This document shows, one piece after another, positions 1 to 8,016 of a stretch of 31,998 bases of DNA. The stretch lies in assembly GCA_017694275.1 (NCBI GenBank), contig JADINB010000143.1, positions 1-31,998 on the forward strand, in the 5' to 3' direction. The DNA is from Candidatus Egerieousia excrementavium. GTDB taxonomy: Bacteria; Bacteroidota; Bacteroidia; Bacteroidales; UBA932. The notes under the pieces were generated by a model. That model worked only from the letters and a program-made list of their open reading frames with translations, made no database searches and was not told the origin of the DNA. The position numbers were made by a program, and so were the translations under genes. Positions within the stretch are counted from its first letter, which is position 1. Each line of letters starts with the position of its first letter.

Positions 1-802
1 TCCCCACTCTTGCTATTGTCTCTCCCCTCTCTACCACCATTCCGTTACGCACGAGAATATCGCCAAGATGAGAATATACCGTCTTGTAGCCGTTTCCGTG
101 ATCTATTTCGACACTGTTTCCGCTCTCACGCGAGGAACGTCTTGTAAGAGACACCCTCCCGTCTGCCGTAGCCACGACTTCTGTCCCCACAGAGGCTACA
201 AGGTCCATACCGTCATGCATGACAACCGTCTTGTAGAAGGGGTTGACTTTTCTGCCGAGCGATGCCCCGCTTTGCGAAACCAGAAAATCCTTCAATGGCA
301 CGATTGTGGGAATATGCGCCAGATCTGCTCCCAGATACCCGGTGCTCTCATATATGGATGCTATGCTTTTGTCTGCCTCTTCAGCCTCATCAAGCAATGC
401 CGACAGTGTCTGCGCCGACTCTGCGACAAGCCTGTCATTGTCAAGAGTCTCTATTTCGCCAATGCTGAAGGCGCCGCTGCCCGAAAGCGAGAATGCAGGA
501 GGTTCTGAATTGAATACCAGCCTGTATATGTCTCTGTCCTTTACCCGAAGATTGGAAATGGTATTGTCGAGCACGTCAAGCTTCTCTTCCAACAGCCTGT
601 ACTCCTTTGCCATGGCCCGGTTTTCACGCCTGAGCCTGCGCTCCTGTTCGGTACTGAACAGAAGAGAAATTGCAACATAATAGCACACCGCAAGCAACAG
701 ACTGAGAAAAAGATACTTAAAACCCTTCTTTACCCACCACAGAAATCCTTTTCTGTCTTCTTCGAACTCCAGTTTGTCGCTATTGAATTTATACTTGTCC
801 AT
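1..802 (-). CDS. M23/LytM-family peptidase, C-terminus cut by window edge
   Basis: Reading down from an ATG at 802, the frame stays open to the window edge, giving about 267 residues of a membrane-anchored LytM (M23) endopeptidase. Visible parts: a short cytoplasmic N-terminus, one membrane segment at about residues 30-48 (KYLFLSLLLAVCYYVAISLL), a charged coiled-coil stretch at about 50-90, a spacer, then the start of the M23 fold with the first metal ligands in MHDGMDL (H196 and D200) and the strand VEIDHGNGYKTVYSHLG. The second half of the active site (the HxH motif) lies outside the window. The start overlaps the end of the upstream M23 gene by 14 bases, so the two are probably translationally coupled. 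It shares architecture and the linker motif xKDRDxYR with that neighbour, suggesting an old tandem duplication. M23 proteins cut peptidoglycan cross-bridges, or are inactive partners in division and elongation; which applies here cannot be told. Confidence 0.88.
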   Translation of the reverse strand, partial: MDKYKFNSDKLEFEEDRKGFLWWVKKGFKYLFLSLLLAVCYYVAISLLFSTEQERRLRRENRAMAKEYRLLEEKLDVLDNTISNLRVKDRDIYRLVFNSEPPAFSLSGSGAFSIGEIETLDNDRLVAESAQTLSALLDEAEEADKSIASIYESTGYLGADLAHIPTIVPLKDFLVSQSGASLGRKVNPFYKTVVMHDGMDLVASVGTEVVATADGRVSLTRRSSRESGNSVEIDHGNGYKTVYSHLGDILVRNGMVVERGETIARVG

Positions 803-1766
803 TTTGACCGGCATTCTCCTTCTTGAGCATTGCTTCAAAATCGGTGCCTTTTAAATCGCTGTTGAAAAAATTCATGGGATTTACCATCCTGTCTCTGTAT
901 GAAACCTCATAGTGGAGGTGCGGCCCGGTTGAACGGCCGCTGTTTCCAAGTTCGCCTACAATCTCGCCCCTCTCAACCATCTGCCCCTCCTTTACCAGAA
1001 TTTTGTCGAGATGGGCATATCTTGTCTTGTACCCGAACCCGTGGTCGATTACCACCTCGTTGCCGTAACCGAAGAAATTTCTGGCCGCCTCTATCACCTT
1101 GCCGTTGCCGGTAGCGTAGACAGGCTCACCCTTGTTTCCGGCAAAATCAAGGCCGTTATGCATCTTGGGCGTACCCTTGAACGGGTCAGACCTGTACCCG
1201 AAACGGCTCGAGAGATGAATGTTGTCGAGCTGCACGGGAGGAATGGCCGGAACACAGGAGACCATTTCACCGTTTTTCCTTGCCAGGACCACGACATCTT
1301 CATACGAGCAGGACTGCACATAAGCCTTTTTGTAAAGTACATCCATCTTCTGCTCCAGGCCGGCAAGAAACTCTCCGTTGGGAAGCATCTCGAAGTGCTT
1401 GTATCTGTCTACACCGCCGAATCCGGCATTTCTCACGTCTACCGGAATCTCCTCCATACCGTAAACCGAACGGTAGACATTGTTGTCTCTGCGCTGCAAT
1501 TCAAGCAGGAACGTATTGTTGGCATCCATCCGCCTTTCCAGAAGTTCCAGCCCGGAGCGGAGCTCTTCGCCTTTTTGCTTGAGCATCGCCGTCTTGGGGG
1601 TATCGAGCCCCATAATATCCGTATAAGTGAAATAGTATGCCGCAAAGGCAGCGAAACTGAGCACCACAAGAAGCGCACTTTTCATCTTGCGCTTCCTTGA
1701 AGTAACTATATGTCTCTCAATTGCAAATGTTTCCCTGTTGAACCTGTATCCTGCGCCCCTGAACAT
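789..1766 (-). CDS. M23/LytM-family peptidase, membrane-anchored
   Basis: A 325-residue protein with a basic N-terminus, one membrane anchor at about residues 29-47, a coiled-coil region at about 58-95 and a C-terminal peptidase M23 domain at about 185-305. The zinc-site motifs are complete: HNGLD (H203, D207) and GPHLHYEV (H283, H285), so an active periplasmic peptidoglycan endopeptidase is plausible. The start at 1766 is an ATG giving the typical family opening YRFNRETF. It is transcribed divergently from alaS, with a -7-type motif (TATATTTG) about 28 bases upstream. It is followed, with a 14-base overlap, by a second M23 gene. Family and active-site assignment are firm; the exact cell-wall role is inferred. 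Confidence 0.93.
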   Translation of the reverse strand: MFRGAGYRFNRETFAIERHIVTSRKRKMKSALLVVLSFAAFAAYYFTYTDIMGLDTPKTAMLKQKGEELRSGLELLERRMDANNTFLLELQRRDNNVYRSVYGMEEIPVDVRNAGFGGVDRYKHFEMLPNGEFLAGLEQKMDVLYKKAYVQSCSYEDVVVLARKNGEMVSCVPAIPPVQLDNIHLSSRFGYRSDPFKGTPKMHNGLDFAGNKGEPVYATGNGKVIEAARNFFGYGNEVVIDHGFGYKTRYAHLDKILVKEGQMVERGEIVGELGNSGRSTGPHLHYEVSYRDRMVNPMNFFNSDLKGTDFEAMLKKENAGQNGQV

Positions 1767-1793
1767 ACACTAAAAATCCTAAATTAATGGTTG

Positions 1794-1801
1794 CAAATAT
1801 A
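1794..1801 (-). promoter_or_regulatory. putative -7 promoter element for the M23 gene pair
   Basis: On the minus strand this reads TATATTTG, matching the Bacteroidota -7 consensus TAnnTTTG, and it lies about 28 bases before the M23 start codon. I do not see a well-placed -33 TTG, so support is moderate. Confidence 0.45.
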
Positions 1802-1808
1802 ATGAAAT

Positions 1809-1824
1809 AATCTTAAAAAAGATT
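1809..1824. promoter_or_regulatory. perfect palindrome between divergent promoters (possible operator)
   Basis: The arms AATCTT and AAGATT flank an AAAA spacer. The palindrome sits between the two opposing -7 elements of the M23 pair and alaS and overlaps the first base of the alaS element. It could be an operator, or chance in an AT-rich spacer. Confidence 0.3.
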
Positions 1825-1831
1825 AATTTTG
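1824..1831 (+). promoter_or_regulatory. putative -7 promoter element for the alaS operon
   Basis: TAATTTTG matches the TAnnTTTG consensus and lies 27 bases before the chosen alaS ATG at 1858. A TTG at 1791 is too far upstream to be a standard -33 element. Confidence 0.5.
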
Positions 1832-1857
1832 TGCCCTATTTTATCACGATTTACATT

Positions 1858-4473
1858 ATGACATCTAACGAGATAAGAGAGACCTTCCTGAAGTTTTTCA
1901 AAGAGAAGGGACATGTAATTGTACCGTCGGCCCCCATGCTTGTAAAGGATGACCCGACACTCATGTTCACAAACGCCGGAATGAACCAGTTCAAAAACTG
2001 GTTTCTGGGCAACTCCCCGATAATCCACAAAAGAGTTGCGGATACGCAAAAATGCCTGAGGGTAAGCGGAAAGCACAACGACCTTGAAGAGGTGGGAATG
2101 GATACGTACCACCACACGATGTTTGAAATGCTCGGCAACTGGAGTTTTGGAGATTACTTCAAGAAAGAGGCGATAGCCTGGGCGTGGGAACTTCTTACAG
2201 AGGTCTTCAAGATAGACAAGGAGCGGCTCTATGCAACTGTTTTCGAAGGGTACGGGCCAGACGGCCTGAGCATGGATACAGAGGCGCGCGAGGCCTGGCT
2301 CGAATATCTGCCTCAGGAGAGGGTTCTGCCAGGTAACAGAAAAGACAACTTCTGGGAAATGGGAGAGACCGGGCCTTGCGGGCCGTGCAGCGAAATCCAT
2401 ATAGATTTGCGCAGCGACAGTGAGCGCGAAAAGATTCCGGGAGCAGAAATGGTCAACAAGGGAGATCCGCATGTCATAGAGATATGGAACCTTGTCTTCA
2501 TGCAGTTCAACAGGAAGGCAAGCGGAGAGCTGGAACCGCTGCCCCAAAAGCATGTCGACACCGGAATGGGGCTGGAGAGGCTCTGCATGGTACTCCAGCA
2601 CAAGACAAGCAGTTACGACACAGACATTTTCCAGTCTCTTATCTCAAGAATATCAGAGTTGAGCGGCAAAAAATATGGAGAGAGCAAGGAGGTGTCAATA
2701 GCAATGAGAGTCCTCTCAGACCATATAAGGGCCATAAGTTTTTCAATAGCCGACGGACAGCTCCCGTCAAACGTAAAGGCAGGCTATGTAATCCGCCGTA
2801 TTCTGAGAAGAGCTGTCAGGTATGCCTACACTTTCCTTTCCATAAGCGAGCCTGTGCTCTACAGGCTGGTACCCACGCTCGTGGAACAAATGGGCGGGGC
2901 GTTTCCCGAGATAGTGCGGCAGCAGCAGCTTATCGAGAAGGTGATAAAGGAGGAGGAAGAGGCTTTTCTCAAGACACTCGACAAGGGAATAAGGCTGATA
3001 GAGTCCATCATGGAAAAGAACCGTGCAGAAAAGAGCATCAACGGCAAAGATGCCTTTACACTTTATGATACATATGGTTTCCCGATAGACCTTACGGAAC
3101 TTATTGCCAAGGAAAACGGCTATGTCGTAGATCTTGGCGAATTTGAGAAGGAGTTGAAAAAACAGAAAGAGAGAAGCCGCAACGCCACGGCAAAAGAGGA
3201 GGGAGACTGGGTAGAAATCGCACCTGCCGCCCCCACCCTGTTCCTGGGTTACAACCAGACTGTGGTTGAAGAGGCAAGAATAACAAAATACCGTTCCGTA
3301 AAGATAAAAGGCAGGGAGGTTTGCCATCTTGTCTTTGACAAGACCCCGTTCTACGCAGAGAGCGGAGGACAGACAGGCGACAACGGCTATATCGAATTCT
3401 GTTCAGGAGAGAAGGTTACGATAGAGACTACCGTCAAGGAGAACGGGTTGCATATCCATGTGGCGTCAAGCATGCCCACAGACCCGTCGGAACCCTTCAA
3501 GGCTGTAGTAGACAAGCAGCGCAGGGAACAGACGGCTGCAAACCACACTGCAACACACCTGTTGCACTATGCACTGCGCAAACTGCTTGGAAAACATGTA
3601 GAACAGAAAGGCTCGCTTGTAAACTCACAATATCTGAGGTTCGACTTCTCACATTATGAAAAGGTAGACAACGCAACCCTCAGAGAGGTAGAGAGAACGG
3701 TCAACTCTCTCATAAGGATGAACATCCCCAGGGAAGAGTTTACCGACATGCCTGTAGAAGAGGCAAAAAAAATGGGAGCCATGGCTCTGTTCGGAGAAAA
3801 ATACGGAGACAAGGTAAGGGTTATCCGCTATGCAGACTCCATAGAGCTGTGCGGAGGAACCCACAGCCCGGCCACCGGCAATCTCGGCTTCTTCAAGATA
3901 ATCTCAGAATCTGCAATTGCCTCTGGCGTACGCAGGATAGAGGCTACAACCGGAATCAATGCGGAGAATCTCGTAGAGGCCAGTGAAGACATATTCAGAA
4001 TGCTCCAGAACATGCTGAACAACAGCCCCAACCTTGTAACAAGCATAAAAAGGCTGGTAGAAGAGAACGACTCTACCAAAAAGGAGCTGGAGGCCATGGC
4101 CAGAGAGCGTGCGATAGAATTGAAAAACTCCCTGCTCAAGAGCAGCACCGTCATTAACGGATACAACGTCATTGCGGTCAAAGGTGTTTTCAGGCCTGAA
4201 ATGATGAAAAACATAGCATTGATGCTCAGGAATGAGACAAACAACACCATATTTGCCGCAGCTACTCTCTTTGACTCAAAGCCGTCGCTGACTCTAATGT
4301 ACTCTAACGACCTTACCGAACAGGGATTCAATGCCGGCAAAGACATACGCGAAGCGGCAAAACATATCCAGGGCGGGGGCGGAGGACAACCTTCGCTTGC
4401 CACGGCAGGAGGCAAAAACACAGAAGGCCTCTCACAAGCCATGGATACGATGATTGAGACAGCCACGAAATGA
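1858..4473 (+). CDS. alaS: alanyl-tRNA synthetase
   Basis: This 871-residue class II synthetase charges tRNA-Ala in the cytoplasm. The N-terminal catalytic core shows family stretches such as NAGMNQF and the HHTMFEMLGNWSFGDYF region. The editing domain has the zinc ligands HTATH (H563, H567) and CGGTH (C665, H669), matching the E. coli arrangement almost residue for residue. The C-terminal domain ends with the glycine-rich GGGGGQPSLATAGG typical of AlaRS. The start is the ATG at 1858 (MTSNEIRETF), which aligns with the family start; an upstream in-frame GTG at 1831 lies inside the -7 promoter motif and is unlikely. The stop overlaps the next gene by ATGA, implying translational coupling. Confidence 0.98.
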   Translation: MTSNEIRETFLKFFKEKGHVIVPSAPMLVKDDPTLMFTNAGMNQFKNWFLGNSPIIHKRVADTQKCLRVSGKHNDLEEVGMDTYHHTMFEMLGNWSFGDYFKKEAIAWAWELLTEVFKIDKERLYATVFEGYGPDGLSMDTEAREAWLEYLPQERVLPGNRKDNFWEMGETGPCGPCSEIHIDLRSDSEREKIPGAEMVNKGDPHVIEIWNLVFMQFNRKASGELEPLPQKHVDTGMGLERLCMVLQHKTSSYDTDIFQSLISRISELSGKKYGESKEVSIAMRVLSDHIRAISFSIADGQLPSNVKAGYVIRRILRRAVRYAYTFLSISEPVLYRLVPTLVEQMGGAFPEIVRQQQLIEKVIKEEEEAFLKTLDKGIRLIESIMEKNRAEKSINGKDAFTLYDTYGFPIDLTELIAKENGYVVDLGEFEKELKKQKERSRNATAKEEGDWVEIAPAAPTLFLGYNQTVVEEARITKYRSVKIKGREVCHLVFDKTPFYAESGGQTGDNGYIEFCSGEKVTIETTVKENGLHIHVASSMPTDPSEPFKAVVDKQRREQTAANHTATHLLHYALRKLLGKHVEQKGSLVNSQYLRFDFSHYEKVDNATLREVERTVNSLIRMNIPREEFTDMPVEEAKKMGAMALFGEKYGDKVRVIRYADSIELCGGTHSPATGNLGFFKIISESAIASGVRRIEATTGINAENLVEASEDIFRMLQNMLNNSPNLVTSIKRLVEENDSTKKELEAMARERAIELKNSLLKSSTVINGYNVIAVKGVFRPEMMKNIALMLRNETNNTIFAAATLFDSKPSLTLMYSNDLTEQGFNAGKDIREAAKHIQGGGGGQPSLATAGGKNTEGLSQAMDTMIETATK

Positions 4474-5936
4474 AAAGACTGGATTTGTATATATTGAAGT
4501 CCTTTTTGGGACCGCTCTTCATGACATTCTTTATTGTTCTGTTTGTCCTGATAATGCAGTTCCTGTGGCTTTATATAGACGAACTGGTTGGAAAGGGGCT
4601 CAGTTTCTCGATCATACTGGAGTTTTTGGGATGGGGCAGTGCAACCCTCATCCCCATGACGCTTCCTCTGGCCACCCTGCTGGCCTCTATCATGACAATG
4701 GGCAATCTGGGAGAGAACAACGAACTGCTTGCAATGAAGGCAGCCGGAATATCGCTCAAGAGAATCATAACCCCTCTCATTTACGTTTCGATAGTAATAA
4801 GCATCGGAGCATTCTTCATCTCCAACAATCTTATACCTGTAGCATATGAAAAAATCTACTCTCTCCGCGACGACATAAACAAGACCAAGGAGGAGATAAA
4901 GATTCCCACAGGCATATTCTATAACGGAGTGGAGGGCTATACATTAAGAGTCGCATCACGCGATGACCGTGGGACGATGCATGACGTGATGGTCTATGAC
5001 CACACCAAAAAGAACGGCAACACCAACCTTACAGTGGCAGATTCGGGATATATCCGTCTCTCGCCAGACAAGAGCAACATCATATTCACTCTCTACGACG
5101 GCATAAACTACGAAGAGACCAACAAGGTCAGCTATCGCGACACCTCCCGCACGCTGCAAAGTGTGGATTTTGCCATGCAGCAGATAGTCATTCCCCTGAA
5201 GAACTATGCCTTCAAAAAGTCTGACGAATCACGTTTCGGGAACGAAGTCATGACCAAGAGCCTTGCCCAGCTCCGCACAGACAGGGATTCTCTGGAAACA
5301 AAGGTTGCCTCTACCATATCCGGGCAGACTGCCCGGTGCGTCTTTTCCTCAAACCTGGAACATACATATCAATACGACACAACAGGAAAGGCAAAAACCG
5401 CCACGATACCATATCCGGCAGACTCTCTCTTCAACTGGAGCAGTTCCAATGCAGAAGAGGCGGCACTCAGAGAAGCCATAAGCAAACTCAACGGCCAGAT
5501 TACCAACTTCGATTTTTACGAAAGGGAACTCTACCAGTCTGCCTATCCTCTGCGACGGACAATCATAGAGAGTTTCCGCAAATTCACACTCTCGCTGGCA
5601 TGTCTGATATTCTTCTTCATAGGTGCTCCCCTTGGAGCCATAATCCGCAAGGGAGGGCTGGGAACACCTGTAATCATTTCAATCCTGTTCTTTGTCTTTT
5701 ATTGGGTAATAGACATTAGCGGCAAGAGATTGGCCAACGACGGGGCCATTTCGCCGTTTATAGGGACATTCATCTCCTCATTCATTCTTATTCCCATCGG
5801 CATATTCCTGACAGTAAAGAGCAGCAGCGATTCCGGCCTGTTCAATGCAGACGCATACAAGATATTCTTCAACAAGCTTTCCGACAGGCTCAAGGCCTTC
5901 CGGAGCAAAAAAAAGGGGAAAAAAGATGAAGCCTAG
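4470..5936 (+). CDS. LptF/LptG-family permease (YjgP/YjgQ)
   Basis: A 488-residue inner-membrane protein of the LptF/LptG family, which with LptB forms the ABC exporter that extracts lipopolysaccharide from the inner membrane. Three membrane segments lie in the first 130 residues (about 15-37, 55-80, 100-125) and three near the C-terminus (about 365-460), separated by a periplasmic beta-jellyroll domain. That domain is about 120 residues longer than in the second LptF/G gene of this window, with an added partly helical section between about 250 and 350. Family motifs include NELLAMKAAGISLKRI and the SFRKFTLSLACLIFFFIGAPLGA region. The start ATG overlaps the alaS stop. Which of LptF or LptG it corresponds to cannot be settled here; the larger size is usual for one of the two Bacteroidota paralogues. 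Confidence 0.92.
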   Translation: MKRLDLYILKSFLGPLFMTFFIVLFVLIMQFLWLYIDELVGKGLSFSIILEFLGWGSATLIPMTLPLATLLASIMTMGNLGENNELLAMKAAGISLKRIITPLIYVSIVISIGAFFISNNLIPVAYEKIYSLRDDINKTKEEIKIPTGIFYNGVEGYTLRVASRDDRGTMHDVMVYDHTKKNGNTNLTVADSGYIRLSPDKSNIIFTLYDGINYEETNKVSYRDTSRTLQSVDFAMQQIVIPLKNYAFKKSDESRFGNEVMTKSLAQLRTDRDSLETKVASTISGQTARCVFSSNLEHTYQYDTTGKAKTATIPYPADSLFNWSSSNAEEAALREAISKLNGQITNFDFYERELYQSAYPLRRTIIESFRKFTLSLACLIFFFIGAPLGAIIRKGGLGTPVIISILFFVFYWVIDISGKRLANDGAISPFIGTFISSFILIPIGIFLTVKSSSDSGLFNADAYKIFFNKLSDRLKAFRSKKKGKKDEA

Positions 5937-6912
5937 GATTATATACATGGGGACACCGGAATTTGCCGTTGCTCCTCTAAAAAGATTAATAGAAGAAGGG
6001 TTTGAAATAGCGGCAGTTGTAACCGTGCCCGACAAGCCGGCCGGACGCGGGCTTAAGTTAAGCGAAAGCGCTGTCAAGAAGCATGCACTCGAGCAAGGAC
6101 TGGATATACTGCAACCCGTCTCGCTCAAAGATGAGACATTTCTGAAAAAACTGGCTTCCTATAATGCCGACCTTTTCATAGTAGTGGCTTTCAGAATGTT
6201 GCCAAAGGCCGTATGGAGCATGCCCGGAATGGGAACTTTCAACCTGCATGCATCACTGCTGCCGCAATACAGGGGAGCCGCCCCCATAAACTGGGCCATC
6301 ATAAACGGAGAAAAGGAGAGCGGAGTCACCACATTCCTCATTGACGAACAGATCGACACAGGAAACATCCTGCTCCAGAAGAGCTGCCCTATTTCAGAAG
6401 ACGAGACTGTCGGGACACTGTATGACAAACTGATGGAGATGGGAGCCGGGCTGGTTGTCGAAACTGTACGGGGACTTTCCGGCGGGCTGCTGCAACCCAG
6501 GCCACAGGCGCTTTTCACAAAAACGGGAACAGATATCAAACCCGCTCCAAAAATCACCAAGGAACTGTGCCATATCTGCTGGGAACGCAGTGCGGAGGAA
6601 ATCCTGCGGCTTATAAGGGGGCTATCACCTTATCCGGGAACCTTTTCGCATATTTCAAACGGAACAAGGCAGATTGAACTGAAAATTTACGGGGCGGAAA
6701 TGGAGAGCAGCGTGGAAGATGCCGGAAAAGACAAAGAAAGGAGAGCCGGGCTGGCCGGTTCAATAATTTCCGACAATAAAAGCTGTCTGAAAGTGCGTTG
6801 CGGGCAGGGTGTACTGAAACTTACACAGATACAGGCAGCCGGAAAGAAAAGGATGACAACAAGGGAGTTCCTTGCCGGTTTCAGAGATATTGATTCATAT
6901 AAATTCGAATAA
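5926..6912 (+). CDS. fmt: methionyl-tRNA formyltransferase
   Basis: This 328-residue enzyme transfers a formyl group from 10-formyl-THF to initiator Met-tRNA. The N-terminal catalytic domain begins MKPRIIYMGTPEFAV and carries the catalytic triad N106 and H108 (FNLHASLLPQYRGAAPINWA) and D144 (IDTGNILL), at the same numbers as in E. coli Fmt. The C-terminal OB-like tRNA-binding domain follows from about residue 205. The ATG at 5926 was chosen because it begins the conserved N-terminus; an upstream in-frame start at 5845 would add 27 unrelated residues from the overlapping permease frame. It overlaps the permease gene by 11 bases, so the two are probably co-translated. Confidence 0.97.
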   Translation: MKPRIIYMGTPEFAVAPLKRLIEEGFEIAAVVTVPDKPAGRGLKLSESAVKKHALEQGLDILQPVSLKDETFLKKLASYNADLFIVVAFRMLPKAVWSMPGMGTFNLHASLLPQYRGAAPINWAIINGEKESGVTTFLIDEQIDTGNILLQKSCPISEDETVGTLYDKLMEMGAGLVVETVRGLSGGLLQPRPQALFTKTGTDIKPAPKITKELCHICWERSAEEILRLIRGLSPYPGTFSHISNGTRQIELKIYGAEMESSVEDAGKDKERRAGLAGSIISDNKSCLKVRCGQGVLKLTQIQAAGKKRMTTREFLAGFRDIDSYKFE

Positions 6913-6913
6913 G

Positions 6914-7579
6914 GTGGCAGGACATATAGCAATAGTGGCAGACGGGGCCTTCCCGAAACATCCTCACCCGTTGAAGGTGCTCCGCAATGCAGACAAGATT
7001 ATCTGCTGCGACAATGCCGTACTCAAACTGGAACGGCACTGCGGCCTGCACTGCGACTTCATAGCTGGCGACATGGACAGCATGAGCCCTGAAAATCAGA
7101 TTAAGTACAAAGACATCATATGTAAGGAGAGCGAACAGGAACACAACGACATGACAAAGGCGTTCCGTCTCGCGATGACTTTAAAACCTGAAAAAATTTC
7201 CATTCTTGGAGCGACAGGCCTGCGCGAAGACCATACTCTGGGCAACATCTCGCTTGTTGCCGAATATGCCAGGATTTTCAGGAATGTAGAGATGATTACC
7301 GATTACGGCATATTTTTCCCTCTTCTCGACAGTTCTGCCATAAAATGCAGAAAGGGAGAGCAGATTTCTATTTTTGCTTTTGACCAGACTTTGCGGATAA
7401 AATCTGCCGGGCTTAAATACCCTACCGACAATGTCGTATTCGACTTGTGGTGGAAAGCCACTCTGAACGAAGCTCTGGAAGAAGATGTGCATCTGGAGTT
7501 CAACCATCCCGCACGGGTGATTGTCTTCAGAAACTATCAGATTAAAAGTCCTCGTCCCGGCACCGGAGCAGCAGGGTAG
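6914..7579 (+). CDS. thiN: thiamine pyrophosphokinase
   Basis: About 221 residues from a GTG start at 6914, one base after the fmt stop; an alternative TTG start at 6872 would overlap fmt. The family converts thiamine to thiamine pyrophosphate with ATP. Motifs seen: CCDNAVLKL, AGDMDS, the DMTKAF substrate-site helix and GATGLREDHTLGN, all characteristic of TPK catalytic domains. No thiamine transporter gene (such as pnuT or pnuC) and no obvious TPP riboswitch is adjacent. The last residues (SPRPGTGAAG) look unlike the family, and the TAG stop lies within the first bases of the downstream tandem repeat, so the native 3' end may have been altered by the repeat. Confidence 0.93.
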   Translation: MAGHIAIVADGAFPKHPHPLKVLRNADKIICCDNAVLKLERHCGLHCDFIAGDMDSMSPENQIKYKDIICKESEQEHNDMTKAFRLAMTLKPEKISILGATGLREDHTLGNISLVAEYARIFRNVEMITDYGIFFPLLDSSAIKCRKGEQISIFAFDQTLRIKSAGLKYPTDNVVFDLWWKATLNEALEEDVHLEFNHPARVIVFRNYQIKSPRPGTGAAG

Positions 7580-7783
7580 TCTGCCGCAGCAGAAAGACTC
7601 TCCAGCAATCTATTGTAATAAGTGAAGTGCAAGGCCGTCAAGGCTCAGAGCAAAGCAGCACACCGCCAATCATACCTGTGCACCGGTATAACATTTTGGC
7701 GAGTAAAATACAAGGCATTGAAGTTCGGGACTAAGGAGTGTACTTTTAGTACATGACTGAGTTCCGATACTGAAAATAACGCA
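7576..7783. repeat. tandem repeat, copy 1 (208 bp)
   Basis: First of two head-to-tail copies. Both begin GTAGTyTGCCGC and end CTGAAAATAACGCA, and they are very similar along most of their length; the best-conserved blocks are around 7622-7650 and 7702-7783. Each contains a diverged pair of the motif CCrGT..GCATTwT, a GTGAAGTGCAAGGCC block and a long imperfect hairpin. Copy 1 has a 5-base hairpin loop (TTTTA) against TTTA in copy 2, which accounts for the one-base length difference. No coding potential was found on either strand. Confidence 0.9.
7725..7767. repeat. imperfect hairpin inside repeat copy 1
   Basis: TCGGGACT at 7725-7732 pairs with AGTTCCGA at 7760-7767 (one G-U pair). An inner stem TGTAC/GTACA closes a TTTTA loop. 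The equivalent in copy 2 is at 7933-7974, and the paired arms are kept in both copies. Confidence 0.7.
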
Positions 7784-7990
7784 GTAGTTTGCCGCCGCAG
7801 AAAGCCTCTCCAGTGATGCATTATAATGAGTGAAGTGCAAGGCCGTCAAGGCTCAGAGCGAAGGAGCGTACCGTCAATCACACCTATGCACCGGTATAGC
7901 ATTATGGCGAGTAAAATACCAGGCATTGAAGTTCGGGACTAAGGAGTGTACTTTAGTACATGACTGAGTTCCGATACTGAAAATAACGCA
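7784..7990. repeat. tandem repeat, copy 2 (207 bp), plus a truncated third start
   Basis: Second copy of the tandem repeat. It is followed directly at 7991-8003 by the first 13 bases of a third copy (GTAGTTTGCCGCC). The sequence then switches to an inverted copy of the internal GGTATAGCATTATGGCG block, ending at 8016 inside the 3' end of the nucleoside transporter gene. Confidence 0.9.
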
Positions 7991-8016
7991 GTAGTTTGCC
8001 GCCATAATGCTATACC
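7893..8016. repeat. 124-bp element bounded by 17-bp perfect inverted repeats
   Basis: GGTATAGCATTATGGCG at 7893-7909 is exactly repeated in inverse orientation at 8000-8016. The interior contains the 7933-7974 hairpin, so a transcript could fold into a long stem closing over a hairpin. It has the form of a non-autonomous MITE-like element or a large bidirectional terminator. The equivalent left arm in copy 1 (7685-7701) differs at two positions. The right arm contains the stop codon of the adjacent transporter gene. Confidence 0.75.

Noticed and set aside
1011..1700. Long open frame opposite the M23 gene
   Set aside because: It lies entirely antisense to a gene with complete catalytic motifs, has no recognisable domain and no start context.
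1813..2601. Long open frame opposite alaS, and others at 2767-3327 and 3828-4466
   Set aside because: Antisense shadows of a firmly identified gene with no family resemblance.
6860..6914. TPP riboswitch upstream of thiN
   Set aside because: thiN directly abuts fmt with no leader, and no TPP aptamer core was recognised.
7576..8003. The repeats as a possible CRISPR array
   Set aside because: Only two units of about 208 bp with no alternating short repeats and unique spacers, and no cas genes nearby.
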